A stretch of DNA of 64,000 bases. It comes from Achromobacter veterisilvae (GTDB lineage: Bacteria > Pseudomonadota > Gammaproteobacteria > Burkholderiales > Burkholderiaceae_B). The notes beneath the pieces were generated by a model. That model was given only the letters and a program-made list of their open reading frames with translations, was not told where the DNA came from and searched no databases. Positions 35,225 through 46,973 of the stretch are shown here, one piece after another. The stretch covers positions 186,001-250,000 of the forward strand of contig NZ_UFQC01000003.1 in assembly GCF_900496975.1 (NCBI RefSeq), written 5' to 3'. Every line of letters begins with the position of its first letter. The first letter of the stretch is position 1. The translations under genes and the position numbers were made by a program.

Positions 35225-36535
35225 ATGCAGCCTGTGGTTGAAACCCTCTCCGGCCTGGAGCGCCGTGTTGATCTGGCCGTCTCGGTGGCCGACGTCGAAA
35301 AGGAAGTCCAGGCGCAATTGAAGCGCGTGGCCCGGACCGCCAAGGTCCCCGGCTTCCGTCCGGGCAAGGCGCCGCTCGCCATGCTCGAGCGCAGCCATGG
35401 TCCCAGCATCCGCTACGACGTGATCAATAGCCAAGTCGGCCGTGCCTTCGAGCAGGCCGTGGACGGCGCCAAACTGCGCGTCGCCGGCGCCCCGAACCTC
35501 GAACCCAAGACCGAAGGCGTCACCGACGACACGCTGGCGTTCACCGCCACGTTCGAGGTGTACCCCGAAGTCGCCGTGCCCGACCTGTCGGCCCTGGCCG
35601 TCACCCGCTTCGAGACGGCCGTCACCGACGCCGAAGTCGAAAAGACCCTGGACGTCCTGCGCAAGCAGCGCGCCACGTTCGAAGCCCGCGAAGGCCGCGC
35701 TTCGGCCGACGGCGACCGCGTCACGCTGGACTTCGCCGGCACCATCGACGGCGTGCCCTTCGAAGGCGGCAAGGCGGAAGACTTCCCGTTCGTGCTCGGC
35801 CAAGGCCGCATGCTGCCGGAATTCGAAGAAGCCGCCCGCGGCCTGAAGGCCGGCGAGACCAAGGTCTTCCCGCTCAAGTTCCCCGATGACTACCAAGGCA
35901 AGGAAGTGGCCGGCAAGACCGCCGAATTCACGATCACCGTGAAGGAAGTGGCCGAAGGCGTGCTGCCCGAGCTGAACAGCGAATTCGCCCAGTCGCTCGG
36001 CCAGCCCGAAGGCGACGTCGAAAAGCTGAAGGCCGACATCCGCAGCAACATCGAGCGCGAAGTCAAGGTGCGCTCGCAAGGCCGCACCAAGTCCAGCGTG
36101 ATGGACGCCCTGGTCGAAGCCGGCACGTTCGACGTGCCGAAGGCCCTGGTCGACAACGACGTGCAAGGCCGCGTGGCCGCCGCCCGCGAAGAACTGAAGC
36201 AGCGCGGCATCCCGAACGCCGAATCCGTGCCGATCCCGGCCGAAGCCTTCGCGACCGAATCGGAACGCCGCGTCCGCCTGGGCCTGCTGGTGTCGGAACT
36301 GGTCAAGCAAGCCCAACTGCAAGCCAAGCCCGAGCAGGTGCGCGCGCGCATCGAAGAGTTCGCCCAGAACTACGAACAACCCGCCCAGGTTGTCAGCTAT
36401 TACCTGGCCGACCGCCAGCGTCGTGCTGAAATCGAGGCGATCGTGCTGGAAGACAATGTCGTCGCGCACGTGCTGGACAAGGCCAAGGTCACCGACGAAA
36501 CGGTGCCTTTCGATCAGTTGATGGGGATGGCGTAA
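35225..36535 (+). CDS. tig: Trigger factor
   Basis: A 436-residue ribosome-associated chaperone and peptidyl-prolyl isomerase. The N-terminal ribosome-binding domain has the signature segment [16 protein letters not shown] (~residues 42-57). The FKBP-like PPIase domain is [20 protein letters not shown] to [20 protein letters not shown] (~residues 160-240). A helical C-terminal arm domain follows. It heads the tig-clpP-clpX-lon block, and its stop is four bases before clpP. A -10-like TAAAAT lies about 60 bases upstream. Confidence 0.97.
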   Translation: MQPVVETLSGLERRVDLAVSVADVEKEVQAQLKRVARTAKVPGFRPGKAPLAMLERSHGPSIRYDVINSQVGRAFEQAVDGAKLRVAGAPNLEPKTEGVTDDTLAFTATFEVYPEVAVPDLSALAVTRFETAVTDAEVEKTLDVLRKQRATFEAREGRASADGDRVTLDFAGTIDGVPFEGGKAEDFPFVLGQGRMLPEFEEAARGLKAGETKVFPLKFPDDYQGKEVAGKTAEFTITVKEVAEGVLPELNSEFAQSLGQPEGDVEKLKADIRSNIEREVKVRSQGRTKSSVMDALVEAGTFDVPKALVDNDVQGRVAAAREELKQRGIPNAESVPIPAEAFATESERRVRLGLLVSELVKQAQLQAKPEQVRARIEEFAQNYEQPAQVVSYYLADRQRRAEIEAIVLEDNVVAHVLDKAKVTDETVPFDQLMGMA

Positions 36536-36539
36536 CACT

Positions 36540-37193
36540 ATGCAGAGATTCACCGATTTCTATGCGGCAATGAATGGCGGGTCGTCGGTGACCCCCACCG
36601 GCCTGGGCTACATTCCCATGGTGATCGAGCAGTCGGGGCGCGGCGAACGCGCCTACGACATCTATTCGCGTTTGCTCCGCGAGCGGCTCATTTTCCTGGT
36701 GGGTCCGGTCAACGATGCCACGGCCAACCTGGTCGTCGCGCAGTTGCTGTTCCTGGAATCGGAGAATCCTGACAAGGACATTTCCCTGTACATCAACTCG
36801 CCCGGCGGGTCGGTCTACGCGGGAATGGCCATTTTTGACACCATGCAGTTCGTCAAGCCGGACGTATCCACCCTGTGCACCGGCCTGGCGGCCAGCATGG
36901 GGGCGTTCCTGCTGGCGGCGGGCAAGAAGGGCAAGCGTTTCACGCTGCCCAACTCGCGCATCATGATCCACCAGCCTTCCGGCGGCGCCCAGGGGCAGGC
37001 CTCGGACATCCAGATCCAGGCCCGCGAAATCCTGGACCTGCGCGAACGCCTGAACCGCATCCTGGCCACGAACACCGGCCAGACGATGGAGCGCATCGGC
37101 ATAGACACGGAGCGTGACAACTTCATGTCGGCCGAAGATGCGGTATCGTATGGACTGGTGGACAAGGTGATGACCTCCCGCTCGGAAGGCTGA
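36540..37193 (+). CDS. clpP: ATP-dependent Clp protease proteolytic subunit
   Basis: A 217-residue serine peptidase that forms the ClpP tetradecamer. The catalytic serine is in [11 protein letters not shown] (~residue 119), the histidine in [11 protein letters not shown] (~residue 144), and the aspartate near [12 protein letters not shown] (~193). [15 protein letters not shown] is the oxyanion-region loop. It begins four bases after tig, so it is co-transcribed and likely coupled. Confidence 0.98.
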   Translation: MQRFTDFYAAMNGGSSVTPTGLGYIPMVIEQSGRGERAYDIYSRLLRERLIFLVGPVNDATANLVVAQLLFLESENPDKDISLYINSPGGSVYAGMAIFDTMQFVKPDVSTLCTGLAASMGAFLLAAGKKGKRFTLPNSRIMIHQPSGGAQGQASDIQIQAREILDLRERLNRILATNTGQTMERIGIDTERDNFMSAEDAVSYGLVDKVMTSRSEG

Positions 37194-37241
37194 CTTCCTC
37201 CGGTTGATCCGAACCCGCTGCCACCATGTTTGAGTAAGCGC

Positions 37242-37272
37242 ATGCGCTAGGCTTTTTTCCAGCCTGGCGCAT
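37242..37272 (+). repeat. 12-bp hairpin between clpP and clpX
   Basis: ATGCGCTAGGCT and AGCCTGGCGCAT pair fully in RNA with one G-U, around the loop TTTTTCC. It lies midway in the 102-base clpP-clpX gap and is not followed by a T-run, so it is better explained as a processing or stability element than a terminator. Confidence 0.65.
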
Positions 37273-37295
37273 CTTTACCTGAGATACGAAGAAAT

Positions 37296-38594
37296 ATGCC
37301 TGAAAAAAAGGGATCGGCAGACGCAAAAGTGCTGCATTGCTCGTTTTGCAATAAAAGCCAGCATGAAGTCCGCAAGCTGATCGCGGGTCCGTCGGTATTC
37401 ATCTGCGATGAATGCATAGATCTGTGCAACGACATCATCCGCGAGGAGGCGCAAGCCACCGCGCGCGCGGCGATTCGTTCCGAACTGCCCACTCCGGCCG
37501 AAATCAAGACCTTCCTCGACCAGTACGTCATTGGGCAGAACTCGCCCAAGCGCATGCTGGCGGTGGCGGTCTACAACCATTACAAGCGCATCCGCCACGG
37601 CGAGATCAAGGGCGACGAAGTCGAGCTGTCCAAGAGCAACATCATGCTGATCGGCCCCACCGGGTCGGGCAAGACGCTCCTGGCCCAGACGCTGGCGCGC
37701 ATGCTGAACGTGCCGTTCGTCATGGCCGACGCCACCACGCTGACCGAAGCCGGCTACGTGGGCGAAGACGTCGAAAACATCATCCAGAAGTTGCTGCAGA
37801 ACTGCAACTACGAAGTGGAAAAGGCGCAGCGCGCCATTATCTACATCGATGAAATCGACAAGATCTCCCGCAAGTCCGACAACCCGTCCATCACCCGCGA
37901 CGTGTCGGGCGAGGGCGTGCAGCAGGCGCTGCTGAAGCTGATCGAAGGCACGGTGGCCTCGGTGCCGCCGCAGGGCGGACGCAAGCACCCCAACCAGGAC
38001 TTCGTCCAGGTGGACACGACCAACATCCTGTTCATCGTCGGCGGCGCCTTCGACGGGCTGGAAAAAGTCATCCGCGACCGCACCGAGAAATCGGGCATCG
38101 GCTTCTCGGCCTCGGTGCGCGCCAAGTCCGAGCGTGGCGTGGGCGAGTTGTTCTCCGAAGTCGAACCCGAAGACCTGATCAAGTTCGGCCTGATTCCGGA
38201 ACTGGTCGGCCGCCTGCCGGTGGTCGCCACGCTGGACGAACTCGACGAGGCGGCCCTGGTGCAGATCCTGACCGAGCCCAAGAACGCCTTGCTCAAGCAG
38301 TTCCAGAAGCTGTTCGCCATGGAAGGCGCCGAACTCGACGTGCGGCCCGCCGCCCTGAAGGCGATCGCTCGCAAGGCGCTCAAGCGCAAGACGGGCGCCC
38401 GCGGCCTGCGTTCCATCATCGAGCAGGCCTTGCTCGACACCATGTACGACCTGCCTTCCCAGGGCAACGTCAAGCGCGTGGTGCTGGACGAAAACGCCAT
38501 CGAAGGCGAGGGCAAGCCATTGCTCATCTACGCCGACGAAGCCGCCGCTTCGGACAAGCCGGAGCGCGGGGAAGTCCGCGACGCGGCAGCCTGA
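37296..38594 (+). CDS. clpX: ATP-dependent Clp protease ATP-binding subunit
   Basis: A 432-residue AAA+ unfoldase that delivers substrates to ClpP. The N-terminal zinc-binding domain has four cysteines ([12 protein letters not shown] and [10 protein letters not shown]). Walker A is [12 protein letters not shown] (~residues 119-130), Walker B is [10 protein letters not shown], and the ClpP-docking loop region has IGFSASV. Sensor 2 is [13 protein letters not shown]. Located directly after clpP, followed by its own terminator. Confidence 0.98.
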   Translation: MPEKKGSADAKVLHCSFCNKSQHEVRKLIAGPSVFICDECIDLCNDIIREEAQATARAAIRSELPTPAEIKTFLDQYVIGQNSPKRMLAVAVYNHYKRIRHGEIKGDEVELSKSNIMLIGPTGSGKTLLAQTLARMLNVPFVMADATTLTEAGYVGEDVENIIQKLLQNCNYEVEKAQRAIIYIDEIDKISRKSDNPSITRDVSGEGVQQALLKLIEGTVASVPPQGGRKHPNQDFVQVDTTNILFIVGGAFDGLEKVIRDRTEKSGIGFSASVRAKSERGVGELFSEVEPEDLIKFGLIPELVGRLPVVATLDELDEAALVQILTEPKNALLKQFQKLFAMEGAELDVRPAALKAIARKALKRKTGARGLRSIIEQALLDTMYDLPSQGNVKRVVLDENAIEGEGKPLLIYADEAAASDKPERGEVRDAAA

Positions 38595-38602
38595 TATTTC
38601 AA

Positions 38603-38631
38603 AAAAGCCCGTTCCCGTAACGGGTTTTTTT
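38603..38631 (+). terminator. Intrinsic terminator of clpX
   Basis: CCCGTT-CCCGT-AACGGG flanked by AAAAAAG and a run of seven T, 9 bases after the clpX stop. Confidence 0.92.
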
Positions 38632-38746
38632 GCCTGGGGGCCATTCCCGAGTGGAAACACGCTTTTCTCGCGGGCGCGACACTCGCATACTGTGAGTGTC
38701 CCCCCGGGGGATTTTTTCAGCCTTTGGGTTATCCAGGCGCCGAGAT

Positions 38747-38772
38747 CTTGAATTTTCGGCTATTGTTCCCAT
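38747..38772 (+). promoter_or_regulatory. Sigma-32 (heat-shock)-type promoter of lon
   Basis: CTTGAAT (38747-38753), 13 bases, then TCCCAT (38767-38772) closely matches the RpoH pattern CTTGAAA-N13-CCCCAT. It lies about 80 bases before the lon start, consistent with heat-shock control of Lon. Confidence 0.7.
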
Positions 38773-38854
38773 AACAGACGTAACCGACGTGGCTGGTCCG
38801 GGTATACCCGGGCCACCCGTCCCCGATACGCCGAGTCATACCGAGGAACCTCCT

Positions 38855-41305
<2,451 letters not shown>

Positions 41306-41314
41306 CCTGACCTT

Positions 41315-41341
41315 CCGGGCGTCTCCGCAAGGAGCGCCCGG
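41315..41341 (+). terminator. First of two hairpins after lon
   Basis: CCGGGCG-T-CTCC, loop GCAA, GGAG-CGCCCGG: a stable stem with a single-base bulge, closed by a GNRA tetraloop. No T-run follows directly; a second terminator comes 20 bases later. Confidence 0.6.
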
Positions 41342-41359
41342 GAACCATGGCCCAAAAAA

Positions 41360-41386
41360 GAAACCCGCCGAGGCGGGTTTCATTTT
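41360..41386. terminator. Bidirectional terminator between lon and lexA
   Basis: GAAACCCGCC-GA-GGCGGGTTTC with AAAAAA before and ATTTT after, between the convergent lon and lexA genes. Confidence 0.85.
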
Positions 41387-41415
41387 GCCTGCGCCGGGAA
41401 GGGCGGGAGAGGCCC

Positions 41416-42066
41416 TTAGTGCAGCGCGTGCGTACGGATCAGGCCCACGGCTATGCCTTCCAGGGCGAAATCCTGGTCGGCGCCGACCACGATGGGCTGG
41501 AAGTCCGGGTTTTCGGGCAGGAGTTCGATGTGGCCGTTCTGGCGCTGCAGGCGCTTGACGGTGACGTCATCGCCCAGCCGGGCCACCACGATCTGGCCAT
41601 TGCGGGCTTCGGAGGCTTTTTTCACGGCGAGCAGGTCGCCTTCCAGGATGCCTGCGTCGCGCATGCTCATGCCGCGCACCTTCAGCAGGTAGTCGGGCGC
41701 CTGGGCGAACAGGTTGGGGTCCACGCCGACCTCGCGTTCGACGTGTTCCGCGGCCAATATGGGGCTGCCGGCGGCCACGCGGCCCACCAGCGGCAGCAGC
41801 AGTTGCGCCAGGGAGGGCAAGGGCAGCGAGGCTTGCGTGGGCGCCGTGGAGGCGTCTTTCAGGCGGATGCCGCGGGAGGCGCCCGCCGTGAGTTCGATGG
41901 CGCCCTTGCGGGCCAGGGCCTTGAGGTGATCTTCCGCCGCGTTGGGGGAACGGAAACCCAGGGCCTGCGCGATTTCGGCGCGCGTCGGCGGAAAGCCGGT
42001 GCGCGCGACGGTCTGCCTGATCAGATCCAGGATTTGTTGTTGGCGATCGGTGAGTTTGCTGGCCAT
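41416..42066 (-). CDS. lexA: LexA repressor
   Basis: A 216-residue SOS repressor. The winged helix-turn-helix is residues ~1-65 ([40 protein letters not shown]). The Ala-Gly self-cleavage site is in VGRVAAGSP (~residues 92-100). The Ser-Lys dyad is in [11 protein letters not shown] (Ser ~133) and [12 protein letters not shown] (Lys ~170). An SOS box lies 23 bases upstream of its start, giving autoregulation. Confidence 0.98.
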   Translation of the reverse strand: MASKLTDRQQQILDLIRQTVARTGFPPTRAEIAQALGFRSPNAAEDHLKALARKGAIELTAGASRGIRLKDASTAPTQASLPLPSLAQLLLPLVGRVAAGSPILAAEHVEREVGVDPNLFAQAPDYLLKVRGMSMRDAGILEGDLLAVKKASEARNGQIVVARLGDDVTVKRLQRQNGHIELLPENPDFQPIVVGADQDFALEGIAVGLIRTHALH

Positions 42067-42089
42067 GGCGATGATCCGGTGCTAGCGGA

Positions 42090-42105
42090 CTGTACATATA
42101 TACAG
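42090..42105. promoter_or_regulatory. SOS (LexA) box
   Basis: CTGTACATATATACAG is a perfect CTGT-N8-ACAG palindrome upstream of lexA. Confidence 0.93.
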
Positions 42106-42262
42106 CGCCATTCTGGGGGACGCAGCGCAAAAAAGCAAGTTGCTCCCCGAACTGACCGGCCGGTCGCCTCAAAGCGGCAACCGGCCGGTCAGGATGCCCC
42201 GGATCGAGCGCGCCGGGCCAAATCAGACCTTGCCCGGGCGGACCTCGACCAGGCGCCGCGCG

Positions 42263-43228
42263 TTATTCCGGCTTGATGCCGGCCGTCTCGATGACGCCGC
42301 GCCACTTCCGGGTCTCGGATTCGATGTAGTCCTGCAATTCCTCCGGACGCGTGGCCTTGATCGTGATGGCCTTGTCTTCGAGTTTGCGGACGATGTCGGG
42401 CATGGCCAGCGTTTTCAGCAAGGCGGAACTCAGCACCGACAGCCGGTCGGCCGGAATGCCGGCCGGGCCCATGACGCTGACCCAGGCGTCCACGCTCATG
42501 TTCTTCACGCCCAGCTCCTCGGCGGTGGGCACATCGGGCAGTTCCTTGATGCGCGTCGTGCTGGTGATGGCCAGCGCCCGCACTTTGCCCGATTGCACCA
42601 GGCTCAGGGCGGCGGGCAGATTGTCGAACCCGAGGTCGACGTGGCTGCCCATCAGCGCGGTCAACGCCGGGCCGCTGCCCGAAAAGGGGATGTGCTGCAT
42701 GTTCGAGCCGGTCAGGATCTTGAAGTATTCGCCGGTCATGTGCGGCGACGTGCCGGCCCCGGGGCTGGAGTAGGACAGTTGCCGCTGCTTCGCGTCGGCG
42801 ATCAGCGCGCCCAGGTCCCGGTATTTCGAATCGGCATTGACCAGCACCAGATTGGTGTAGAAGCCGACCTCGCCGATCATGGTGAAACCCTTGATCGGGT
42901 CGAAATTCAGTTCCTTGCGCAGCAACGGGTTGATCACGTTGGTGGCTACGGTGCCCAGGAAGATGGTGTAGCCGTCCGGCTTGGCGTGCGCGACCGTCGA
43001 GGCGCCGATGGTGCCGCCCGCGCCCGCCTTGTTCTCGACGACGACGGACTGGCCCAGTTCGCGCGACAGGCCCTCGGCCAATACGCGCGCGACGATATCG
43101 GTCGAGCCGCCCGGCGGAAACCCGACTACGAAGCGGATGGGCTGGTCCGGAAAGGCCGCGGCGGCGGAGCCGCCCAGCGTGATGGCCAGCGCGCCAGCCG
43201 TGGCGGCAATCCAGGTCTTGAATGTCAT
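42263..43228 (-). CDS. Bug-family tripartite tricarboxylate transporter substrate-binding protein
   Basis: A 321-residue periplasmic binding protein of the Bug/TctC family, very numerous in Bordetella-type genomes. A signal peptide (MTFKTWIAATAGALAITLGG) is followed by the family opening FPDQPIRFVVGFPPGGSTDI and the pocket segments VENKAGAGGTIGA and YSSPGAGTSPHM. The start at 43228 has AGGAGGAA upstream and overlaps the acyl-CoA ligase stop (ATGA). No TctA/TctB membrane genes are adjacent, so its ligand is probably the acid activated by the neighbouring ligase. That is inference. Confidence 0.95.
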   Translation of the reverse strand: MTFKTWIAATAGALAITLGGSAAAAFPDQPIRFVVGFPPGGSTDIVARVLAEGLSRELGQSVVVENKAGAGGTIGASTVAHAKPDGYTIFLGTVATNVINPLLRKELNFDPIKGFTMIGEVGFYTNLVLVNADSKYRDLGALIADAKQRQLSYSSPGAGTSPHMTGEYFKILTGSNMQHIPFSGSGPALTALMGSHVDLGFDNLPAALSLVQSGKVRALAITSTTRIKELPDVPTAEELGVKNMSVDAWVSVMGPAGIPADRLSVLSSALLKTLAMPDIVRKLEDKAITIKATRPEELQDYIESETRKWRGVIETAGIKPE

Positions 43229-44754
43229 GATCGATGTTCCTCCTGCTGGCTCGCGTCGCGCAAGTCGTCGATGATTCGCCGCTTGTCGAGTTTGCCTAGT
43301 GTGTTTTTTGGAAAAGACTGCACGATGTGGATGATTTTGGGCGTCCGCACGGACCCCAACTGCTGCTTGCCGTAATCGATCAGCGCCTGGGCGCCGACCG
43401 AGTCCGGCCGAACTAGAACGACCGCCATTTCGACGCGTTCGCCCCAGTAGTCGTCGGCGACGCCGAACACCACGCATTCGGCGATGTCCGGGTGTCGCGC
43501 ATAGGCGTTCTCGACGTCGGAGGGATAGACATTGAAGCCGCCGGTAATGATGACGTCCTTGGAGCGGCCTTTGATGAACAGGAACCCGCGCTCGTCGATG
43601 TAGCCGATGTCTCCGGTGTGGAACCAGCCGTCTTTCAGGACGGCCGCGGTCTGCTCGGGCATGTTCAGGTAGCCCGACATCAGCAGGTCGCCGCCCGCGA
43701 TGATTTCGCCCAAGGTGTTCGGGCTGGCGGTGGCGCGGCCGTCTTCGCCGACGACCGCGACCCGCGTCAGGGGGCCGACTCGGCCCGCGCTGCCATGGTT
43801 TTTGGGTCGGGAGCCGGTGGCGCCGTCCATCCCCGCGATGATGACCGGCGCTTCCGTCAGGCCATAGGTAACGCCCAGCACGGGGCCGAACGCCGCAATT
43901 GCCTGCGACAGCAGCGGGGCCGGGCAGGGCGCGCCGCCATACAGCAGGTTGCGCAGCGCCGGCAGGTGGCGCGGCGCGTCGCGCTGTGCCTGCACCAGCC
44001 GCTGGAGCAGGGTGGGAGGCACCCAGGTGGACGTCACCCCGCAGGTGTCCATCAAGGCATGCAGTTGCTCGGCCGTGGCACGGCCGGCGATCACCAGGCA
44101 GCCGCCGGCATGCAATACCGGCAGCACGAACGTGCCCGCGCCATGCGTCATCGGCGGCGCTAGCAGGAAGCGTTCCTCGCTGTCGAAGCCATACGCCATG
44201 GCCAGCGACGCCACCATGGTGTTGATACAGCGCAGCGACTGCAATACGGCTTTGGGCACGCCCGACGATCCGCCCGTGAACTTGATGGCGGCCGTCTCGC
44301 CCGGATCCGGGTTGGAGCGCGATGGCGACTGGCCCGCGTGTTCACGCACCAGCGCGTCGGTATGGAGCTCGCGGCGCTCGTCGTTGCAGATGCGCGGGCC
44401 GTGGTAGGAAGCCAGCAGCGCCTCGTAGGCCGCGTCGTGCAACACGATATCGGGCGCGGCCGTCGCCAGTTGGCGGGCGATGTCCTGTTCGACGACGGTC
44501 GGCGTCAGCGGCACCAGCACGCCGCCGCAGGCGTAGGTGGCCAATATGCCCAGCAGCATTGCGTGCGAATTGCCGGCCAGCGTGGCGATCACCGGACGAG
44601 GCTTGCCCGACAGGCGTTGCAGCGCCGCGGCCAGCGCCAGCGCCTGGCCGCGCAGCGCTTCGTACGTATGGGTGCGGCCGGTGGCCGCATCGATCGCGGC
44701 GATGCGATCCGGGTACCGCATGGCGGCATGCAGGAAAAAATCGATAGGCTGCAT
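43225..44754 (-). CDS. AMP-forming acyl-CoA synthetase/ligase
   Basis: A 509-residue adenylate-forming (ANL) enzyme that activates a carboxylic acid to its CoA thioester. The P-loop is KFTGGSSGVPKAV (~residues 173-185); this is the SGTTGxPK-type motif with unusual FTGGSSG. Other motifs are GVTYGLTEAP, GWFHTGDIGYIDERG (~residues 380-394), KGRSKDVIITGG and the catalytic lysine region KNTLGKLDKRRI near the end. It starts one base after the thiolase stop. The substrate is unknown; a branched, aromatic or short/medium-chain acid is possible. Confidence 0.92.
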   Translation of the reverse strand: MQPIDFFLHAAMRYPDRIAAIDAATGRTHTYEALRGQALALAAALQRLSGKPRPVIATLAGNSHAMLLGILATYACGGVLVPLTPTVVEQDIARQLATAAPDIVLHDAAYEALLASYHGPRICNDERRELHTDALVREHAGQSPSRSNPDPGETAAIKFTGGSSGVPKAVLQSLRCINTMVASLAMAYGFDSEERFLLAPPMTHGAGTFVLPVLHAGGCLVIAGRATAEQLHALMDTCGVTSTWVPPTLLQRLVQAQRDAPRHLPALRNLLYGGAPCPAPLLSQAIAAFGPVLGVTYGLTEAPVIIAGMDGATGSRPKNHGSAGRVGPLTRVAVVGEDGRATASPNTLGEIIAGGDLLMSGYLNMPEQTAAVLKDGWFHTGDIGYIDERGFLFIKGRSKDVIITGGFNVYPSDVENAYARHPDIAECVVFGVADDYWGERVEMAVVLVRPDSVGAQALIDYGKQQLGSVRTPKIIHIVQSFPKNTLGKLDKRRIIDDLRDASQQEEHRS

Positions 44755-44755
44755 G

Positions 44756-46003
44756 CTAGAGCCTGTTGCTGAGCACCGTGACCACGGCCGCCGCATCTTC
44801 GTAATGCAGGAACCCGCCGCCGTTTTCGGCCACCGCGGTGCGGGCGCCCCGGACCTGGCGCGCGCCGGCTTCATGGCGCAGTTGCGTAACGAGCTCGTGG
44901 ATCTGCACCAGGCCCGTCGCGGCGATCGGATGCCCCTTGGACACCAGGCCGCCCGATACGTTGACGGGGGTGACTCCGCCCAGGCTGGTCGCGCCGCTTT
45001 CGGTGTAGGGGCCGCCCTGGCCGCGGGCGCAAAGGCCCAGGTTTTCGATCTGCAGCAGTTCCGCGAAGCTGGACGCGTCATGCACTTCGGCCACGTCGAT
45101 ATCCTGCGGCGTGATCTCGGCCATGGCATAGGCGCGCTTCGCGGCCAGGTGCACGCAGTGCCGGTCCATGTCGGCGATGTCGCGGATCACGGTGCTGGCC
45201 GCGCCGATGCCCGCGACCCTGACGGCCCGTTGCCTGCGCGCGTCGGACAAGGCGCGGCCGCTGGACAGCACGACGGCCGAAGCGCCGTCGGAAATGGGCG
45301 CGCACATGGCGCGCGTCAGCGGCCAGGCGATCTCCGGCGTGGCAAGCACGTCGTCGATGGACATGTCGTTCTGGTACTGGGCCAGCGGGTTCATGGTCGA
45401 GTGCGCGTGGTTCTTGGCCGCCGCGCTGGCGATCTGCCGCTGCGTGGTTCCGTAAGTGCGCATGTGCTGGCGCGCCATGGCCGCATAGATGTCCATGAAG
45501 AAGCTCTGCGTATTCCAGGCGCCGGGAGAGTTCAGCCGCTCGCGGATGGCGGGGTCGGTCTCTTGCTGGCAGAAGAAATCCCATGTCTGGCGCAGCAGAT
45601 GGATGTCGGTGCCGCCGAAGAACGCATTCATCATTTCGGTCTTCTTGTCGGGGTAGAACATCTTCTCCGCGCCGACCACCAGCACCGTGTCGAACATGCC
45701 CGATTCGATCGCCATGCAGGCGTTGAACAGCCCGGAACTGCTGCTGGCGCAGGCATTTTCGATATTGAAGACGGGGATGCCGCTCACCCCCATCGCGTTC
45801 AGCGCGCACTGGCCGCGGATCGAATTCTGCTTTTCCATCTGGCCCTGGCGCACGTTGGAGAACCATGCGGCTTGCATGTCTTCCAGGCCATGGCCGCTGT
45901 CGGCCAGGGCAGTATTGACGGCTTGTTCGGTCAGTTGCTTGACCGAGAGATCCGGGTGGCGGCCCAGCGGAGTATGGGCGATGCCGGTGATATAGACGTT
46001 CAT
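44756..46003 (-). CDS. Thiolase-like acetyl-CoA acetyltransferase (SCP-x type)
   Basis: A 415-residue thiolase-superfamily protein of the SCP-x/lipid-transfer type. The nucleophilic cysteine lies in IENACASSSSGLFNA (~residue 88). VAEVHDASSFAELLQIENLG carries the HDA-type motif in place of the usual NEAF, and GHPIAATGLVQIHELV holds the conserved His. The classical second catalytic cysteine (CxG near the C-terminus) is replaced by ENGGGFLHYEDAA, as is common in this subfamily. It heads a three-gene operon with the ligase and Bug protein and is divergent from an IclR regulator. Confidence 0.9.
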   Translation of the reverse strand: MNVYITGIAHTPLGRHPDLSVKQLTEQAVNTALADSGHGLEDMQAAWFSNVRQGQMEKQNSIRGQCALNAMGVSGIPVFNIENACASSSSGLFNACMAIESGMFDTVLVVGAEKMFYPDKKTEMMNAFFGGTDIHLLRQTWDFFCQQETDPAIRERLNSPGAWNTQSFFMDIYAAMARQHMRTYGTTQRQIASAAAKNHAHSTMNPLAQYQNDMSIDDVLATPEIAWPLTRAMCAPISDGASAVVLSSGRALSDARRQRAVRVAGIGAASTVIRDIADMDRHCVHLAAKRAYAMAEITPQDIDVAEVHDASSFAELLQIENLGLCARGQGGPYTESGATSLGGVTPVNVSGGLVSKGHPIAATGLVQIHELVTQLRHEAGARQVRGARTAVAENGGGFLHYEDAAAVVTVLSNRL

Positions 46004-46093
46004 GGTGGGTATAGGCGGCTGGTCGATGAGTGGCTCTATTCTGCGTGGCCGGCCGATCCGGATTAACCCCTGCTTACCCGTGAAAAAGAGGAT

Positions 46094-46116
46094 AAAGTTC
46101 CGGCATATGAAACTTT
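46094..46116. promoter_or_regulatory. Inverted repeat in the thiolase/IclR intergenic region
   Basis: AAAGTT (46094-46099) and AACTTT (46111-46116) flank CCGGCATATGA. The longer pattern AGTT-x-C...G-x-AACT is symmetric, as expected for an IclR-type operator. It lies 10 bases before the IclR start. Confidence 0.6.
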
Positions 46117-46126
46117 TCTGCCCGGT

Positions 46127-46888
46127 ATGGGCCCGGACGATATGACGGAATCCTCCAGCATCCAGAAGGCGCTGCGAGTGCTCAAGACTGTGCAGCGCCA
46201 TCACGAAGAAGGCCTGCGGCTCACGGATGTATGCCGAGAGCAGGGCCTGGAAAAACCGACGGCGCTGCGGCTGTTGCGCGAACTGCTGGCGCAGGGGCTG
46301 GTGGCCCGCGATGCGCGCAGCAAGAAGTACTACCTGGGCGACTATTGCCGGAAACTGGGGGAATCGCTGGCTGCGCAGTCGTCGTTGTCCGTGCGCTATG
46401 GGCCCTTGCTGCGCCGTATTTCCGACCGCACCGAAGACGCCAGCTTCCTGGTGATCCTGCAAGACCTCGATACCCTCTGCATTGGCCGGGAAGTGGGCGC
46501 CTATCCCATCCAGGCGTTGGCCATCCCGGTCGGCAACCGCCAGCCCATCGGCGTGGGCGCGGGCGGCCTGGCCATGCTGGCGAGTTTCGACGACGACGTC
46601 ACGGAGCATTACCTCAAGGTCAACAGGGCCCGCTTCCTCAAGTACAAGTCGCTCACGCTGGAGCAACTGCGCATGCGCATCGCCCGCGCGCGCAAGCGCG
46701 GCTACGCCGTGATAGGCAGCCACGCGGTCAGCAAGGTGACCGGCGTGGGCGTGACGCTGATGAATAAAGAAGGCGACGTGCTGGGCGGCATCAGTGTCGC
46801 GGCACTGGACAATCGCATGACGCAAAAGCGCCAGGAGGCCGTGGCCCAGATAATCCGCGAAGAGATGAACCGGTTCCTGGACAAGTAG
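46127..46888 (+). CDS. IclR-family transcriptional regulator
   Basis: A 253-residue regulator. The N-terminal winged helix-turn-helix is SSIQKALRVLKTVQRHHEEG and GLEKPTALRLLRELLAQGLV. The C-terminal IclR effector domain has AIPVGNRQPIGVGAGGLAML and ARKRGYAVIGSHAVSKVTGV. ATG 46127 and ATG 46142 are both possible, and neither has a good Shine-Dalgarno. Divergent from the thiolase-ligase-Bug operon, which it probably controls. Confidence 0.93.
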   Translation: MGPDDMTESSSIQKALRVLKTVQRHHEEGLRLTDVCREQGLEKPTALRLLRELLAQGLVARDARSKKYYLGDYCRKLGESLAAQSSLSVRYGPLLRRISDRTEDASFLVILQDLDTLCIGREVGAYPIQALAIPVGNRQPIGVGAGGLAMLASFDDDVTEHYLKVNRARFLKYKSLTLEQLRMRIARARKRGYAVIGSHAVSKVTGVGVTLMNKEGDVLGGISVAALDNRMTQKRQEAVAQIIREEMNRFLDK

Positions 46889-46973
46889 AGCCGCCGCGGG
46901 CGTGCACAAATGAAAACGGGACCCGAAGGCCCCGTTCGCGGAAGCGGGCCCGTGGGCCCGGGCGGCTGCTGGC

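Noticed and set aside
38696-38854. N-terminal extension of Lon from 38696
   Set aside because: It would translate through the sigma-32-type promoter; the ATG at 38855 has a good ribosome site and gives the normal family start.
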